From contig NZ_MQUA01000013.1 of assembly GCF_002943715.1 (NCBI RefSeq), positions 2,039,001-2,103,000 of the forward strand: a stretch of 64,000 nt of DNA. The letters run 5' to 3'. This document shows, one piece after another, positions 18,610 to 28,433 of the stretch. The DNA is from Polaribacter filamentus. GTDB taxonomy: Bacteria > Bacteroidota > Bacteroidia > Flavobacteriales > Flavobacteriaceae. Made by a program: the position numbers and the translations under genes. The notes under the pieces are model-generated. The model made no database searches and had not been told where the DNA came from. It saw nothing but the letters and a program-made list of their open reading frames with translations. The first letter of the stretch is position 1. Each line of letters begins with the position of its first letter.

Positions 18610-19485
18610 ATGTCCCAAAAACAAATAATTTTATTTTTATTAAAGCTTTGTGCTTTTCTCGTTTTTATAGGAAGAGCTTATCAATTTTATTTTTTTGGAG
18701 CTCCATTTCGTTCTGTTTTTTGGGACGAGGCTTTACTAACTCCAATTGTTGAGGGCCTGAGTAATTACTCGTGGTATGACTACGCAACCAATTTGAATGT
18801 TAGCACTTGGATAACAAACTTTACTAATCTATGTAGTTTCCTTCTGGTAACTTCTGCCTTTACCTGCTTATTTTGGAATCGTATATCCTCTAATACTTTT
18901 AAAAAGTCAGTTGCTTCCGTAAGCCTTTTCATATTGATATTCCTAGGTATTTGTATGGTTAAAGACTTCAGTTATGGTGTCATACAATTTTTAGAACTGA
19001 GTATTCAAATTGCTATTTGTTTAATCTTCTTCCTAAATAATGATATCTCAAAAATTAATGAAAAGCAACTTACATTTTGGCTTAAAATAGCGGTTGCTTT
19101 TACATTTATTGCTCATGGTATTTTCGCAATGGGTATATTTTATCTTCCCGGTCACTTTATTGATATGACCATAAAGATCCTAGGCGTAAGTGAAACACAA
19201 GCAAAATTGTTTTTGCATATTGCTGGAATTTTAGATGTTTTATTTTCTATACTACTATTTGTTCCTAAGCTTGCTAAATATGTATTGATATATTTTATTA
19301 CCTGGGGAATATTAACTGCGCTGGCAAGACTAGTATCAGGATTTAACCCAGACTTTATATTAAAATCTTTTCATAACTATACCTATTTGGTAATATACCG
19401 TTTACCACATGGCTTAATACCCCTTACTATTTTCTATCTAATATCAAACACAAAAACTATTAAAACCTTAAAAAATGAAAACTAA
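18610..19485 (+). CDS. Polytopic inner-membrane protein of unknown function
   Basis: This 291-residue protein is mostly hydrophobic, with about seven or eight predicted membrane segments: near residues 5-25, 68-88, 100-117, 122-141, 153-178, a long stretch at 201-245 that may hold two, and 260-280. I do not recognise a family with confidence; the layout and motifs such as FIAHGIFAMG and TALARLVSGF faintly recall DoxX-like proteins. The last codons overlap the next start by 11 bp, so translation of this protein and the secreted phosphatase-like protein is probably coupled. A role in the same process, such as export, redox handling or uptake of a product, is speculation. Confidence 0.6.
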   Translation: MSQKQIILFLLKLCAFLVFIGRAYQFYFFGAPFRSVFWDEALLTPIVEGLSNYSWYDYATNLNVSTWITNFTNLCSFLLVTSAFTCLFWNRISSNTFKKSVASVSLFILIFLGICMVKDFSYGVIQFLELSIQIAICLIFFLNNDISKINEKQLTFWLKIAVAFTFIAHGIFAMGIFYLPGHFIDMTIKILGVSETQAKLFLHIAGILDVLFSILLFVPKLAKYVLIYFITWGILTALARLVSGFNPDFILKSFHNYTYLVIYRLPHGLIPLTIFYLISNTKTIKTLKNEN

Positions 19486-22363
19486 ATTACTAATTACATG
19501 CATCACTTTCTTTTGTATTATGAGTGGTCATGCTGACACAGATAAATATAGAATCATGATTATAGATGATCCATCAACAACAATTACAGTTGGCTGGAAT
19601 CAAATTTCAGGATTAAATCCTACTGTACATTATGATACTGTTGATCATGGTACTGACCATACTTTATATGGTTTATCTAAAACTGCGGATAGAACCATAA
19701 ATTACAGAGGGATGAATAATCATTTTGCACGAATCACAGGACTTACTCCTAATTCTGCTTATTATTTTATTATAAAGGACGATCAAGGCGTAAGCCAAAG
19801 ATTATGGTTTAAAACCTCACCTAGCGATAATAGTCGTTTATCTTTTGTTGCAGGTGGCGATTCTCGTAACAATAGAACACCAAGACAAAATGCTAACAGA
19901 TTGGTTCATAAACTAAAACCAAATGCTGTATTATTTGGAGGCGATATGACTTCAAGTGACAATGATAGTCAATGGCAAGATTGGTTTGATGACTGGCAAT
20001 TAACTATTGCACCTGACGGACGGATTTTTCCAATAATTCCTGCTCGTGGAAATCATGAAAACAGCTCGGTTGTTTATAATTTATTTGATACACCCAACGT
20101 CAATTCTTATTACGCCGTAACATTTGGTAATAACCTAATTAGAACTTATACACTAAACTCAGAAATTTCTGTTTTAGGAGACCAATTGACTTGGTTACAA
20201 AATGATTTAGCCGCTTCAACAAGTTTAATCTGGAAAACAGCACAATATCATAAACCTATGCGTCCACACACCAGCGGAAAATCTGAAGGAAATAGTGGAT
20301 ACGATGCGTGGGCACAACTTTTTTATGACAAAGGAGTTAGACTCGTGGTTGATTGTGATTCTCACGTCGCTAAAACCACATATCCTGTTATGCCTTCATC
20401 TGGAAGTGGTAGCGAAGATGGTTTTATAGTAGAAAATAACAAAGGAACTATTTATACTGGCGAAGGATGCTGGGGAGCACCTTTAAGACCTTATGATGAC
20501 TCCAAAAGCTGGACGAGAAACGGCGGGGCATTCAATCAAGTTAAACTTATTTTTGTTGATGAAAATAAAATTGAACTTAGAACCATATTAGTTAATAGCA
20601 ATGCGAGTTCTGTTGATGAAGTTAGCAATAATGACCCTTTTAGTTTACCAGTGAATTTGCAGGTATTCTCTCCTTCAACAGGTGAAGTGGTTTTAATAAA
20701 CAAGAACACAACCGTTTGTCCAGATGCTGGCACAGCTTGTGATGATGGTAACTCCCAAACTATTAATGATTTAGAGGACGGATACTGTAATTGTTACGGC
20801 GTTCCTGATTGTGTAGCAGCTGGTACAGCCTGTGATGATGGAGACTCACAAACTATTAATGATGAAGAAGATGGGAACTGTAATTGTATAGGGATTCCTA
20901 GTTCTGCTAGTCTTACCTATCAAGTAAGTGCTGGAGATGATGATGCAGAGGAATCTGAAACTGGTGGCAATATTGATATAGGTAGCTCAGATTTAGAATT
21001 GGTTTATGATACGCATGAAGATAAATTTAACCAAACCGTAGGTATTAGATTTAATGAGATTTTAATTCCAAAAGACGCTAACATTTTAAGCGCTTACATA
21101 CAATTTACAGTAAAAGGAACTAATTCTGAAGCTACAACTGTTTCCATAAAAGGTGAAAATACTCCCAATAGTATGGTTTTTACAGAGACCACTTTTAATA
21201 TATCCCAGAGGCCTACAACGACTGAATTTGTTGACTGGACAAATATTCCTGAATGGACAACTATTGACGCTGCCACAACTGATCAAAGAACACCAGATTT
21301 AAAAGCTATTGTGCAGGAAATTGTTAATTTACAAGATTGGAAAGCTTCAAACTCTATGTCATTTATTATTACTGGTACAGGTAGTAGAACAGCTAGATCT
21401 TACAACGGGTCTACATCCAGAGCTCCTTGGCTTTTTATTAATTATAATACTTCAGGCACTAGTTGTGATGCTGCTGGTACACCATGTGATGATGGTAATC
21501 CAGAAACTTCTGATGATGTAGAAGATGGGAACTGTAATTGTGCTGGTACTCCAGATATTGCTCCTCTTGAGTATGAAGTAAGTGATAATAATGATGATGC
21601 TGAAGAAAATGAAGGTAATGGAAGTATTGGTTTAACTAGTTCAGATTTAGAATTAGGTCAAGACCATAGTACAAAACAAATAGTAGGCATCAGATTTAAT
21701 AGTATAGACATTCCAAAAAATGTTGAAATTTTAAGCGCTTACATTCAGTTTACTGTAAAAGGAATCACTTCTAATGAGGATCCTACATCTGTTTCTATAA
21801 AAGGAGAAAAGGTTCCTAATAGCGAGACATTTTCAGATACCGCTTTTAATATATCACAAAGACCTACAACCACTGAAGCAGTGGATTGGACAAATATTCC
21901 AGTTTGGTCAAATATTGATGATGCTAGCGCCGATCAAAAAACACCTGATTTAAAAGCTATTGTTCAAGAAATTGTTGATTTACAAGATTGGCAAGCTTTA
22001 AACTCCATGTCATTTATTATTAGTGGTACTGGAAGTAGAGAGGCTAGATCTCATGATGGTTCTTCTTCAAGAGCTCCTAAGCTTTTTATTACTTATAAAT
22101 CGAATACACTTTCAACTTCAAAGATTAATAAAGCTAGTACAAAGGTATATCCTAACCCTGCAAGCAATTTAGTATACATTCAGTCAAACAAAAATATTGA
22201 AAACGTTTCACTTTATAGTATTTTAGGTCAAAAGGTGTTGTCGATAAACCCTAAAAACAATGCTGCTAATCTTGATATTGCACCATTTAAATCTGGTATT
22301 TATTTTATTCACTTAAAACAGAATAACAATCAAGTTAGCATACATCAATTGATTATTAAGTAG
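19475..22363 (+). CDS. T9SS-secreted purple-acid-phosphatase-like protein with two accessory domains
   Basis: This 962-residue protein has a signal peptide (about 1-20) and a fibronectin-like N-terminal domain (about 22-115) as in purple acid phosphatases. A calcineurin-like metallophosphoesterase domain follows: GGDSR (about 127), GGDM (about 154), GNHE (about 191) and HKP (about 258). The segment CDSHVAKTTYP near 294 stands where GHxH is expected, with Asp replacing the first His. Three Cys motifs of the CDDGN type follow (about 417-442, 448-473 and 664-690). Two copies of the domain seen in the 330-residue cargo proteins lie at about 478-660 and 695-875, and a type A T9SS sorting domain (IYPNPAS-like, about 885-962) ends the protein. 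It probably acts outside the cell on a phosphate ester, perhaps anchored to the glycan by its accessory domains. Substrate is unknown. Confidence 0.85.
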   Translation: MKTKLLITCITFFCIMSGHADTDKYRIMIIDDPSTTITVGWNQISGLNPTVHYDTVDHGTDHTLYGLSKTADRTINYRGMNNHFARITGLTPNSAYYFIIKDDQGVSQRLWFKTSPSDNSRLSFVAGGDSRNNRTPRQNANRLVHKLKPNAVLFGGDMTSSDNDSQWQDWFDDWQLTIAPDGRIFPIIPARGNHENSSVVYNLFDTPNVNSYYAVTFGNNLIRTYTLNSEISVLGDQLTWLQNDLAASTSLIWKTAQYHKPMRPHTSGKSEGNSGYDAWAQLFYDKGVRLVVDCDSHVAKTTYPVMPSSGSGSEDGFIVENNKGTIYTGEGCWGAPLRPYDDSKSWTRNGGAFNQVKLIFVDENKIELRTILVNSNASSVDEVSNNDPFSLPVNLQVFSPSTGEVVLINKNTTVCPDAGTACDDGNSQTINDLEDGYCNCYGVPDCVAAGTACDDGDSQTINDEEDGNCNCIGIPSSASLTYQVSAGDDDAEESETGGNIDIGSSDLELVYDTHEDKFNQTVGIRFNEILIPKDANILSAYIQFTVKGTNSEATTVSIKGENTPNSMVFTETTFNISQRPTTTEFVDWTNIPEWTTIDAATTDQRTPDLKAIVQEIVNLQDWKASNSMSFIITGTGSRTARSYNGSTSRAPWLFINYNTSGTSCDAAGTPCDDGNPETSDDVEDGNCNCAGTPDIAPLEYEVSDNNDDAEENEGNGSIGLTSSDLELGQDHSTKQIVGIRFNSIDIPKNVEILSAYIQFTVKGITSNEDPTSVSIKGEKVPNSETFSDTAFNISQRPTTTEAVDWTNIPVWSNIDDASADQKTPDLKAIVQEIVDLQDWQALNSMSFIISGTGSREARSHDGSSSRAPKLFITYKSNTLSTSKINKASTKVYPNPASNLVYIQSNKNIENVSLYSILGQKVLSINPKNNAANLDIAPFKSGIYFIHLKQNNNQVSIHQLIIK

Positions 22364-22380
22364 GCAACTTTTTAAAATAC

Positions 22381-22433
22381 AAAAAGGGTTGTCCAATAAA
22401 AGTTATTTTTACTTTTATTGGACAACCCTTTTT
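22381..22433. terminator. Strong bidirectional hairpin terminator
   Basis: A perfect 23-bp inverted repeat (arms 22381-22403 and 22411-22433, loop TATTTTT) has AAAAAGGGTTGTCC at its outer edge. The stem ends in an A run on one side and a T run on the other, so it can act in both directions. It lies between the convergent phosphatase-like gene and the sulfatase gene at 22587. Confidence 0.93.
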
Positions 22434-22586
22434 GGTCCTTAAATATCTAAATAAAAACGAAACCTTTTTTACATCAGATTCTACTATCATTTCTAGTTAG
22501 AAATAGGCAACAACCTAAAAACATTGTATTTCTCTTATGAGTTGAACTCAAATAGTTGATAAACTACAAATCTAAGCTATGCTTTG

Positions 22587-24242
22587 CTAATAATTCACAA
22601 ATTCTCCATAAGGCCTATTAGGAAAAGATTTTAGGCTCTTAATTAAAAGCTTTTTCATCGCCTCCGCTTTTTTTGAATTTAAGTCAAAAATATTTATCGT
22701 TTCATCTGGGTCATTTCTTAAATCAAATAATTGATTTGCATCAAAGTAAAATGGGTTCAACTTAGCTGCATGATATCCTAAATGACTATTACGTGTGTAA
22801 TAAGGCAACGCATGTACATGGCCATTCCATCCTTTAAAAATGACGCCATTATCTATTTGTTTTTGTGCTTTTTCATCGTAGCGCAGGGTAATATATTTCC
22901 AATCTTTAGTTCTTATTCCTCGAGCATAACCTAATTCAAAATATAGATAATCATGAACAGCCTTTTTATTTCCCTGAAAAACCTTTTTTAAACTTACCCC
23001 ATCTACGGCATCAATCTTTTTTAAATTAACACCTGCTAAATCCAAAAATGTAGGTGTAAAATCAATGTTTTGAACTAGTTCATCATAGCTTGATTTTGTT
23101 TTAATACCATTTGGCCAATGGATCATTAAAGGGACTTTTATACCACCTTCATAAATGGTCGTTTTTCCCAAATTATAATTTCCATGATCAGATGTTACCA
23201 CAATAATGGTGTTTTCATAAATTCCTTTTTCTTTTAATTTTTTAACAACGGCACCAACTGCATGATCGAACCAACGTAACCAAGCATGATCTGGATCTTT
23301 CCCTGCCGCCATAACTTCATCTAAAATTTCTTTTCTTGAAGGCATATTTTCAAATTTCATATCGAGATATCCTGCGCCAGTCATTTTTGGATTGGCATCT
23401 AAACTATATAGATACTTTCCGTTTTTCTTAATCCATGGCGCTGGTCCATGCGGTACCATTTCGCTGTAATAAAGAAAAAAAGGTTCGTCACTAAAATTAT
23501 CAATAAATTCTAATGCAGCCTTATTTTTCCATTCTATATTATGCACATTTAAAGAATCGTTATACAATTCTCGTAAATTTGCGGCATATACACCATTCGC
23601 ATAGTCAAACCCATATTTTTTAATTTGACCAGCCCAAAAATTATGATTGTGTTTCATAGCTGCATTTATTTCTGGGTCTTTTGGATCGGCATCTTGCTCA
23701 TAGCTTAGTAGACCTTCTCTATCTGAGTCCCATTTTTGATTTAAAAGATCATGATCAATTATATGACTTTTCCCAACAAAACCTGTTTTATATCCTACTT
23801 TTTGCAACAAACGCGGTAAATTTTCGCGATTCATTTCCAATTCGGTGTTATTCTCAACTCGTGTCGTTTTTCCGTATGGATGTAGTTTCATAAATGAAGG
23901 GCCTTCAGATCTACTCGCGTACCTACCAGTTAACATGGTATATCGACTTGGAGAACAAACGGAACTTGAAACAAATGCGTTATTAAAAATCATGCCCTGA
24001 TTTGCCAATGCGTCAATAATTGGGGTATGCACCTCAGAATCGCCATTAAAGCCAAATGGATGTGATTGTACCGTCTCACCTTCAAGATGAACCTTCTTGC
24101 CATCTTCTTTTTTCGGCACTATAGCACTCTGATCATCAGTCATGATGAAAATAATATTGGGTCTTTTACTGGTTTGGGCAAAGCTATTGGTTACGTAGAA
24201 AGATAATATTGCAATTGCTATGATCGATAGATTAAATTTCAT
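22587..24242 (-). CDS. Sulfatase, periplasmic or secreted (Cys type)
   Basis: This 551-residue protein has a Sec signal peptide ending near SFAQ (about 23). MTDDQSA near 34 gives metal-binding Asps. CSPSRYTMLTG starts at Cys 96, the formylglycine site. GKSHIID near 158 replaces the more usual GKWHLG, and VTSDHGNYNLGK provides later metal ligands. An insertion of about 25 residues between DDQ and the cysteine (KKEDGKKVHLEGETVQ) and the lack of a lipobox distinguish it from the lipoprotein sulfatases here, suggesting a different sulfate position or backbone context. The tail QLFDLRNDPDETINI is typical. It is the last gene of a three-gene minus-strand run after a GH71/99-like pseudogene and another sulfatase, ending at the strong terminator. 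Confidence 0.92.
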   Translation of the reverse strand: MKFNLSIIAIAILSFYVTNSFAQTSKRPNIIFIMTDDQSAIVPKKEDGKKVHLEGETVQSHPFGFNGDSEVHTPIIDALANQGMIFNNAFVSSSVCSPSRYTMLTGRYASRSEGPSFMKLHPYGKTTRVENNTELEMNRENLPRLLQKVGYKTGFVGKSHIIDHDLLNQKWDSDREGLLSYEQDADPKDPEINAAMKHNHNFWAGQIKKYGFDYANGVYAANLRELYNDSLNVHNIEWKNKAALEFIDNFSDEPFFLYYSEMVPHGPAPWIKKNGKYLYSLDANPKMTGAGYLDMKFENMPSRKEILDEVMAAGKDPDHAWLRWFDHAVGAVVKKLKEKGIYENTIIVVTSDHGNYNLGKTTIYEGGIKVPLMIHWPNGIKTKSSYDELVQNIDFTPTFLDLAGVNLKKIDAVDGVSLKKVFQGNKKAVHDYLYFELGYARGIRTKDWKYITLRYDEKAQKQIDNGVIFKGWNGHVHALPYYTRNSHLGYHAAKLNPFYFDANQLFDLRNDPDETINIFDLNSKKAEAMKKLLIKSLKSFPNRPYGEFVNY

Positions 24243-24273
24243 TTTTTATGGATTAATTGAATTATAATTTTTA

Positions 24274-25743
24274 TTATTTTTTCCAAATACTTTTAGAAGC
24301 ATGTGCCATAACCTGTTTAAGATATTCTTCGGCATCTTTTGTCTTTTCCAATTCTTTAGAAACTATATTATTTGATTCAGCCTCATCCTGAGTCAAGTCA
24401 AAAAGCTGCTTTTTATCGGTTGGGTTTTTTGAATTCTCGTTTTTAGTTTCTATGTATTTCCATGATCCAAAACGAACGGCTTTTCGTCCTTGAGCATCTC
24501 TATGAACCAATGGCGGACGCTGGTAATTAGTAGAAGTATTTTCAACTACCGTTTTAAAACTATAACTATCTGGAGCATCTTGTTTAGTTAAACCTATATT
24601 ATTGCCTATATAATCTGCAAGAAAAGCATAAATATCAATTGTTGACACAGTGGCATTTGCAGTTTGATTTGCTTTTATTTCTTTAGGATAATTAACTATA
24701 AAAGGAATTTTAAAACCGCCATCCCAAATGGTGTGCTTATCGCCTTTTAAATCGCCATTGATTTTTAAGCCTTTGTTTACTGCAAAATTCTCTGGCATTA
24801 TCATGCCTTTCCTTTCAGGAATATCGCCTCCATTATCACTGGCAAAAATAATGAGCGTGTTTTCCCTAATGCCCTTAGCTTCCAAGTACGCTATCAAATC
24901 GCCTAAAGATCTATCAATATCTTGAATAAAATCGCCATAAGCCCCTGCATTGCTTTTGCCTCGCATTAGCGGGCTAGGTACAATAGGATGATGCACGGCG
25001 GCAGCGGCATAGTACAAAAAGAAGGGTTTGCTACCGTCAAGGCTTTCCATCCATGCTATTGATTTCTTTGTCAAATCATCTGTCACTTGCTCCGTAACTC
25101 TTTGCGGTGCATCATAGCCTGTATATTGTTTTCCGTAGAATGACATGCCATAAGCACAAATTTTATCAGAACGCAAGCCGTAGATTTTATTATTCTCAAT
25201 ATATACTTTATGCACATCATCTAAATTATTAGGTAAAGCAAAACTATAATCAAAACCATAATCGTTAGGTCCTGGATATATATCACCTAAAAGGTTTTCG
25301 AACTTCTCTTCTTTAAATCCGAGATGCCATTTACCCGCCTGCGCTGTTTTATAGCCCAAAGATTGCATGTATTTTGAAAGGCTTTTTTTATTTACATCTA
25401 TCAATGCTGGGTCATTTGAATCTACCACTCCTTTTTTAAGACTTGTTCTCCAAGAATATTCACCAGTCATAAGTGCATATCGTGTTGGTGTACATACTGA
25501 ACCCGTAGTAAATGCATTTGTAAACCGAATCCCTTCTTCGGCCAATTTGTTAATGTTTGGAGTTTTAATTAAAGATTCTGGTGCACCGTAAACATTGGTT
25601 GAACCATAACCAAAATCATCTGCAACAAATACAATTACATTTGGAAGGTTTTTTTTGTTTTGTTGTGCGAAACTATTTAATCCTGTTAAGAAAAAAACAA
25701 CGATTGGTATTAGAACGATTGATTGGATACTATTTTTATTCAT
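24274..25743 (-). CDS. Sulfatase with CTPTR active-site variant, periplasmic
   Basis: This 489-residue protein has a signal peptide ending near SFAQ (about 27). ADDFGYGSTN near 41 provides metal-binding Asps. The active-site motif is CTPTRYALMTG from Cys 84: Thr takes the place of the usual Ser in C-x-P-S-R, which still fits the broader C-x-P-x-R consensus. GKWHLGF (about 137), YYAAAAVHHPIVPS and ASDNGGD supply other catalytic positions. It is arylsulfatase-A-like. It is followed after 31 bp by another sulfatase and preceded after 43 bp by the GH71/99-like pseudogene. It should be active, though formylglycine conversion of a Thr-containing motif is worth checking. Confidence 0.9.
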   Translation of the reverse strand: MNKNSIQSIVLIPIVVFFLTGLNSFAQQNKKNLPNVIVFVADDFGYGSTNVYGAPESLIKTPNINKLAEEGIRFTNAFTTGSVCTPTRYALMTGEYSWRTSLKKGVVDSNDPALIDVNKKSLSKYMQSLGYKTAQAGKWHLGFKEEKFENLLGDIYPGPNDYGFDYSFALPNNLDDVHKVYIENNKIYGLRSDKICAYGMSFYGKQYTGYDAPQRVTEQVTDDLTKKSIAWMESLDGSKPFFLYYAAAAVHHPIVPSPLMRGKSNAGAYGDFIQDIDRSLGDLIAYLEAKGIRENTLIIFASDNGGDIPERKGMIMPENFAVNKGLKINGDLKGDKHTIWDGGFKIPFIVNYPKEIKANQTANATVSTIDIYAFLADYIGNNIGLTKQDAPDSYSFKTVVENTSTNYQRPPLVHRDAQGRKAVRFGSWKYIETKNENSKNPTDKKQLFDLTQDEAESNNIVSKELEKTKDAEEYLKQVMAHASKSIWKK

Positions 25744-25786
25744 TTTTCTATTTTTAAAGTTTTATATTTTAGTTTTATAATAGTCT

Positions 25787-27154
25787 CTAATTCTCTCTTA
25801 TTGGCATCGTTGTTGAAAAAGGAATTTTACCACGTAACATTTCTCCTGCTTTTCCTGTTAACCAGAGATAATAATCAGACTCTAAGCCTTCTTCTAATCC
25901 AACAAATTTGGAACCCTCATTACCTTCTACTACGGGTAGTTCATTTTCTCTTTTTACTTTAAAGATTGCGGTACTTTCATCTACCTCATCAAACATGGCG
26001 ACATACAAACTTTTGGCACCTCTTGCTTTAGCTTGTGCTACTTGTTTCCATAAAAATTCGCCTTTCAATCTTGGTATTTGATTGAATTTAGTAGGGTCTC
26101 TTTTTAAATTCCCCCAAGTAAACCCTGGAAATACCAATGGCACATAATCCACATTATTATTGTTTGCCCAAATAACATCTTGCGCCACGTAACTAGGATC
26201 ATAACTACTAGGAGAACTATAACGCCCTACTGCCCACGGCATAATGACGTCCGCTTTTCTAATTAAATCATGTAAAGCGGGGTTGTTTTCGGCATCATTT
26301 GTCAAAGTCCTCCAGCGATAAGGCACCCCTACCATGATAGATACTTTGTTTTCCGGACCTTTTAGCTTATCTACTAATTGATTGACATCTTCAGTAGTAT
26401 ATTCTCTACTATGACCACTAAACCCAGCACCCCAGATAGACATCATAGGTTTACGGTTATGCCACAAATAGGTTGGGTTTTCTATATTGTTGTTTAGTCT
26501 GAATGTTCTTACCAATTCATTCCAATCAGCTTCTAAACTAGCAACCCTAGCACTAGAACTTCCGCTCAAGTCGTGCATCACACCGATGGCTCTACCATAC
26601 TTTTTAGCGGCTTTTAATGCGTTTTCTAGTACTTTATTTATATGCCGTTTTCCACTTTCGCTTGATATTGTTGATAAAAAACGCTGCATATGAACGCCAT
26701 CGATGCCGTGATCTTTCATCCATTTAAAATTTAAATCAACAGATTGTTCATCAAACGGGCTATACAGATAGGTATCTGAGCCATCAGCATTCTTGTATGG
26801 CGTGATATATTTTTTTTGATATTCCATCATGTCCGGCTACATATAAATCGAGCTACAAGAGCTTGTAAAACCTCCATATTGTGTGTTTTTATAATGATTC
26901 CAGCCCCAATTGGAATCATCTCCTTCTGCTGAAAACCAACCTTGGTATCCTGCCATGACTAACCCTGTATAAGCTTTGTACACACTATTTGCCTCATCGA
27001 AAACAGTTGGTCCCTCTGGTTCTTGCTCTTCATCAGGAATGACCAGAATAGGGCTTTCTGGTTCATCTGAGCTACTACTACAGGAAGTTGTATTAGTAAC
27101 TAACATGGAGAACACTGCCAATACTAACCAATATGATAATTTAAACTTTTTCAT
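25787..27154 (-). pseudogene. GH71/99-like glycosidase gene interrupted by an amber codon
   Basis: One continuous reading frame is broken by a single TAG at 26837-26839. The N-terminal part is a lipoprotein (lipobox NTTSC) with GLVMAGYQGWF. The C-terminal part resumes in the same frame with PDMMEYQKKYITPYKN. The intact paralogue at 45026-46384 reads SSIDMWPDMTEY at this place, where this gene reads SSIYM-stop-PDMMEY, so a Trp TGG became TAG. The adjacent Asp is also Tyr. Downstream, HMQRFLS and MFDEVDESTAI keep both Glu of the E-x-x-E motif, though Gly of DEGT is Ser. The stop leaves a 105-residue stub without catalytic residues. Restart at the Met at 26830 would lack a signal peptide. Absence of other disruptions suggests a recent mutation. 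IS1595 copy 1 sits 155 bp upstream. Confidence 0.85.
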
Positions 27155-27308
27155 TTTTTTTGAGTTTTTTCTTTATTTAAATTTGAAAGATTAAGTACGA
27201 TTGTTATCCAGTATCCACCTTTCTTCAATACTGAACTGTTTTAAACTTTTTACATTTAATTATTTGCCTAAATTCATTAATTTAAACCAATTTTTTTATT
27301 CAATTTTA

Positions 27309-28264
27309 TTGAGTTATTAATTTAGCTACTGTATAATCTGTTTGTGGTATAGCGGTTTATTGTTTACCATCTTGATGATTAGATTATTGAATATGACTCT
27401 TTAGATTGTAAGCGATTAATTCTGTAACAAAACTCATCAAAATATTTTTGAATATGCTTTTTACTAACATGTGTTGGCATTGTTCTTAACCATGATTTTG
27501 TTTGATGAATTATAATATGTAACGTTTTAAAACTCTTCCCTTTGTTACTTTTAACTTGAGTAATATCGTACACTTTTTTTAATGGTTCATAACCTCTCCA
27601 TTTATCCGTAAATATTTTTGCAGTTGTATTAATATGCTCTTCAAAAATTGGTGTTAAAGATTTACAAGAGTAGTCATCTATTGATTTTATATAGACTCGC
27701 TTAACTCTTTGTTTATATGTTAACTCAACTGCTATAAATGCTTTTTTCTTTTTAGAGTCATAACTTCTACCTTGCTTACCTTCTTCTTTTCCTCCAACGG
27801 TAAACTCATCTACATGTACTAGTTCTGATAAAGGATATTTCTGACTGATTTCCAACGCTGTTCGTACTTTTTGCATATAAAACCAAGAGGTTGTTTGACT
27901 TATTCCATAGCGCTTTCCTACTTGAACACTTGATAAGCTTTTACTACTTGTACTCATTTCAAAAACAATACAAAATGCTTTTTGTAAACCAAACTTAACA
28001 TTATGAAATAAGGTGTTTGCCGTGGAACCTTCCACATGTTGACAGCCATAACAATGGTATTTGTAATCTTGCTTTAGACAACCCTTTTCGCTGACACATT
28101 TCACGCACTTAAAACCATCTTGCCATTTTATTTTTACTAAATAAGCTTTACATGCATCATCGTCTGGCAATTCTTTTACAAAGTTTAGTATATTTTGTCC
28201 TTTAAATTCTTTCATAGTACTATATTTACTAGAACAAGATACAAAAGTTATGTTAATAACTCAA
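27309..28264 (-). mobile_element. IS1595-family insertion sequence, copy 1
   Basis: This 956-bp element is bounded by the inverted repeat TTGAGTTATTAA (27309-27320) and TTAATAACTCAA (28253-28264). It encodes one transposase. Unlike copy 2 it is not flanked by an 8-bp direct repeat: the flanks read CAATTTTA and ACGAATTA. Confidence 0.88.
27379..28215 (-). CDS. IS1595-family (ISXO2-like) transposase, copy 1
   Basis: This 278-residue transposase has an N-terminal zinc ribbon with CVKC and CYGC pairs (about 39-59), then an ISXO2-like DDE domain. HVDEFTVGGKEEGKQGR and FTDKWRGYEPL carry the first two catalytic Asp residues, and a C-terminal HIQKYFDEFCYRINR completes the domain. It appears intact. 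The product differs from copy 2 (57770-58606) at four positions, all within the first 70 residues. It lies between the Gfo/Idh gene and the GH71/99-like pseudogene. Confidence 0.93.
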   Translation of the reverse strand: MKEFKGQNILNFVKELPDDDACKAYLVKIKWQDGFKCVKCVSEKGCLKQDYKYHCYGCQHVEGSTANTLFHNVKFGLQKAFCIVFEMSTSSKSLSSVQVGKRYGISQTTSWFYMQKVRTALEISQKYPLSELVHVDEFTVGGKEEGKQGRSYDSKKKKAFIAVELTYKQRVKRVYIKSIDDYSCKSLTPIFEEHINTTAKIFTDKWRGYEPLKKVYDITQVKSNKGKSFKTLHIIIHQTKSWLRTMPTHVSKKHIQKYFDEFCYRINRLQSKESYSII

Positions 28265-28433
28265 ACGAATTATATATACAAATTATAATTTCATCCTCAA
28301 TTTCTTAACCCATTCATTGAATTTATAAAATTATGGTTATTAAGCTTATTTAAAGCAAAATCATATACCCCTGAATAAATTAATATTGATCATTATCGAT
28401 GTCGCTCTTCATAATCTCTATAGTTTATATTTT

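Noticed and set aside
26830..26839. Stop-codon readthrough or pyrrolysine at the TAG in the GH71/99-like gene
   Set aside because: The paralogue has Trp there, and pyrrolysine use is not expected in Bacteroidota; a point mutation is simpler.
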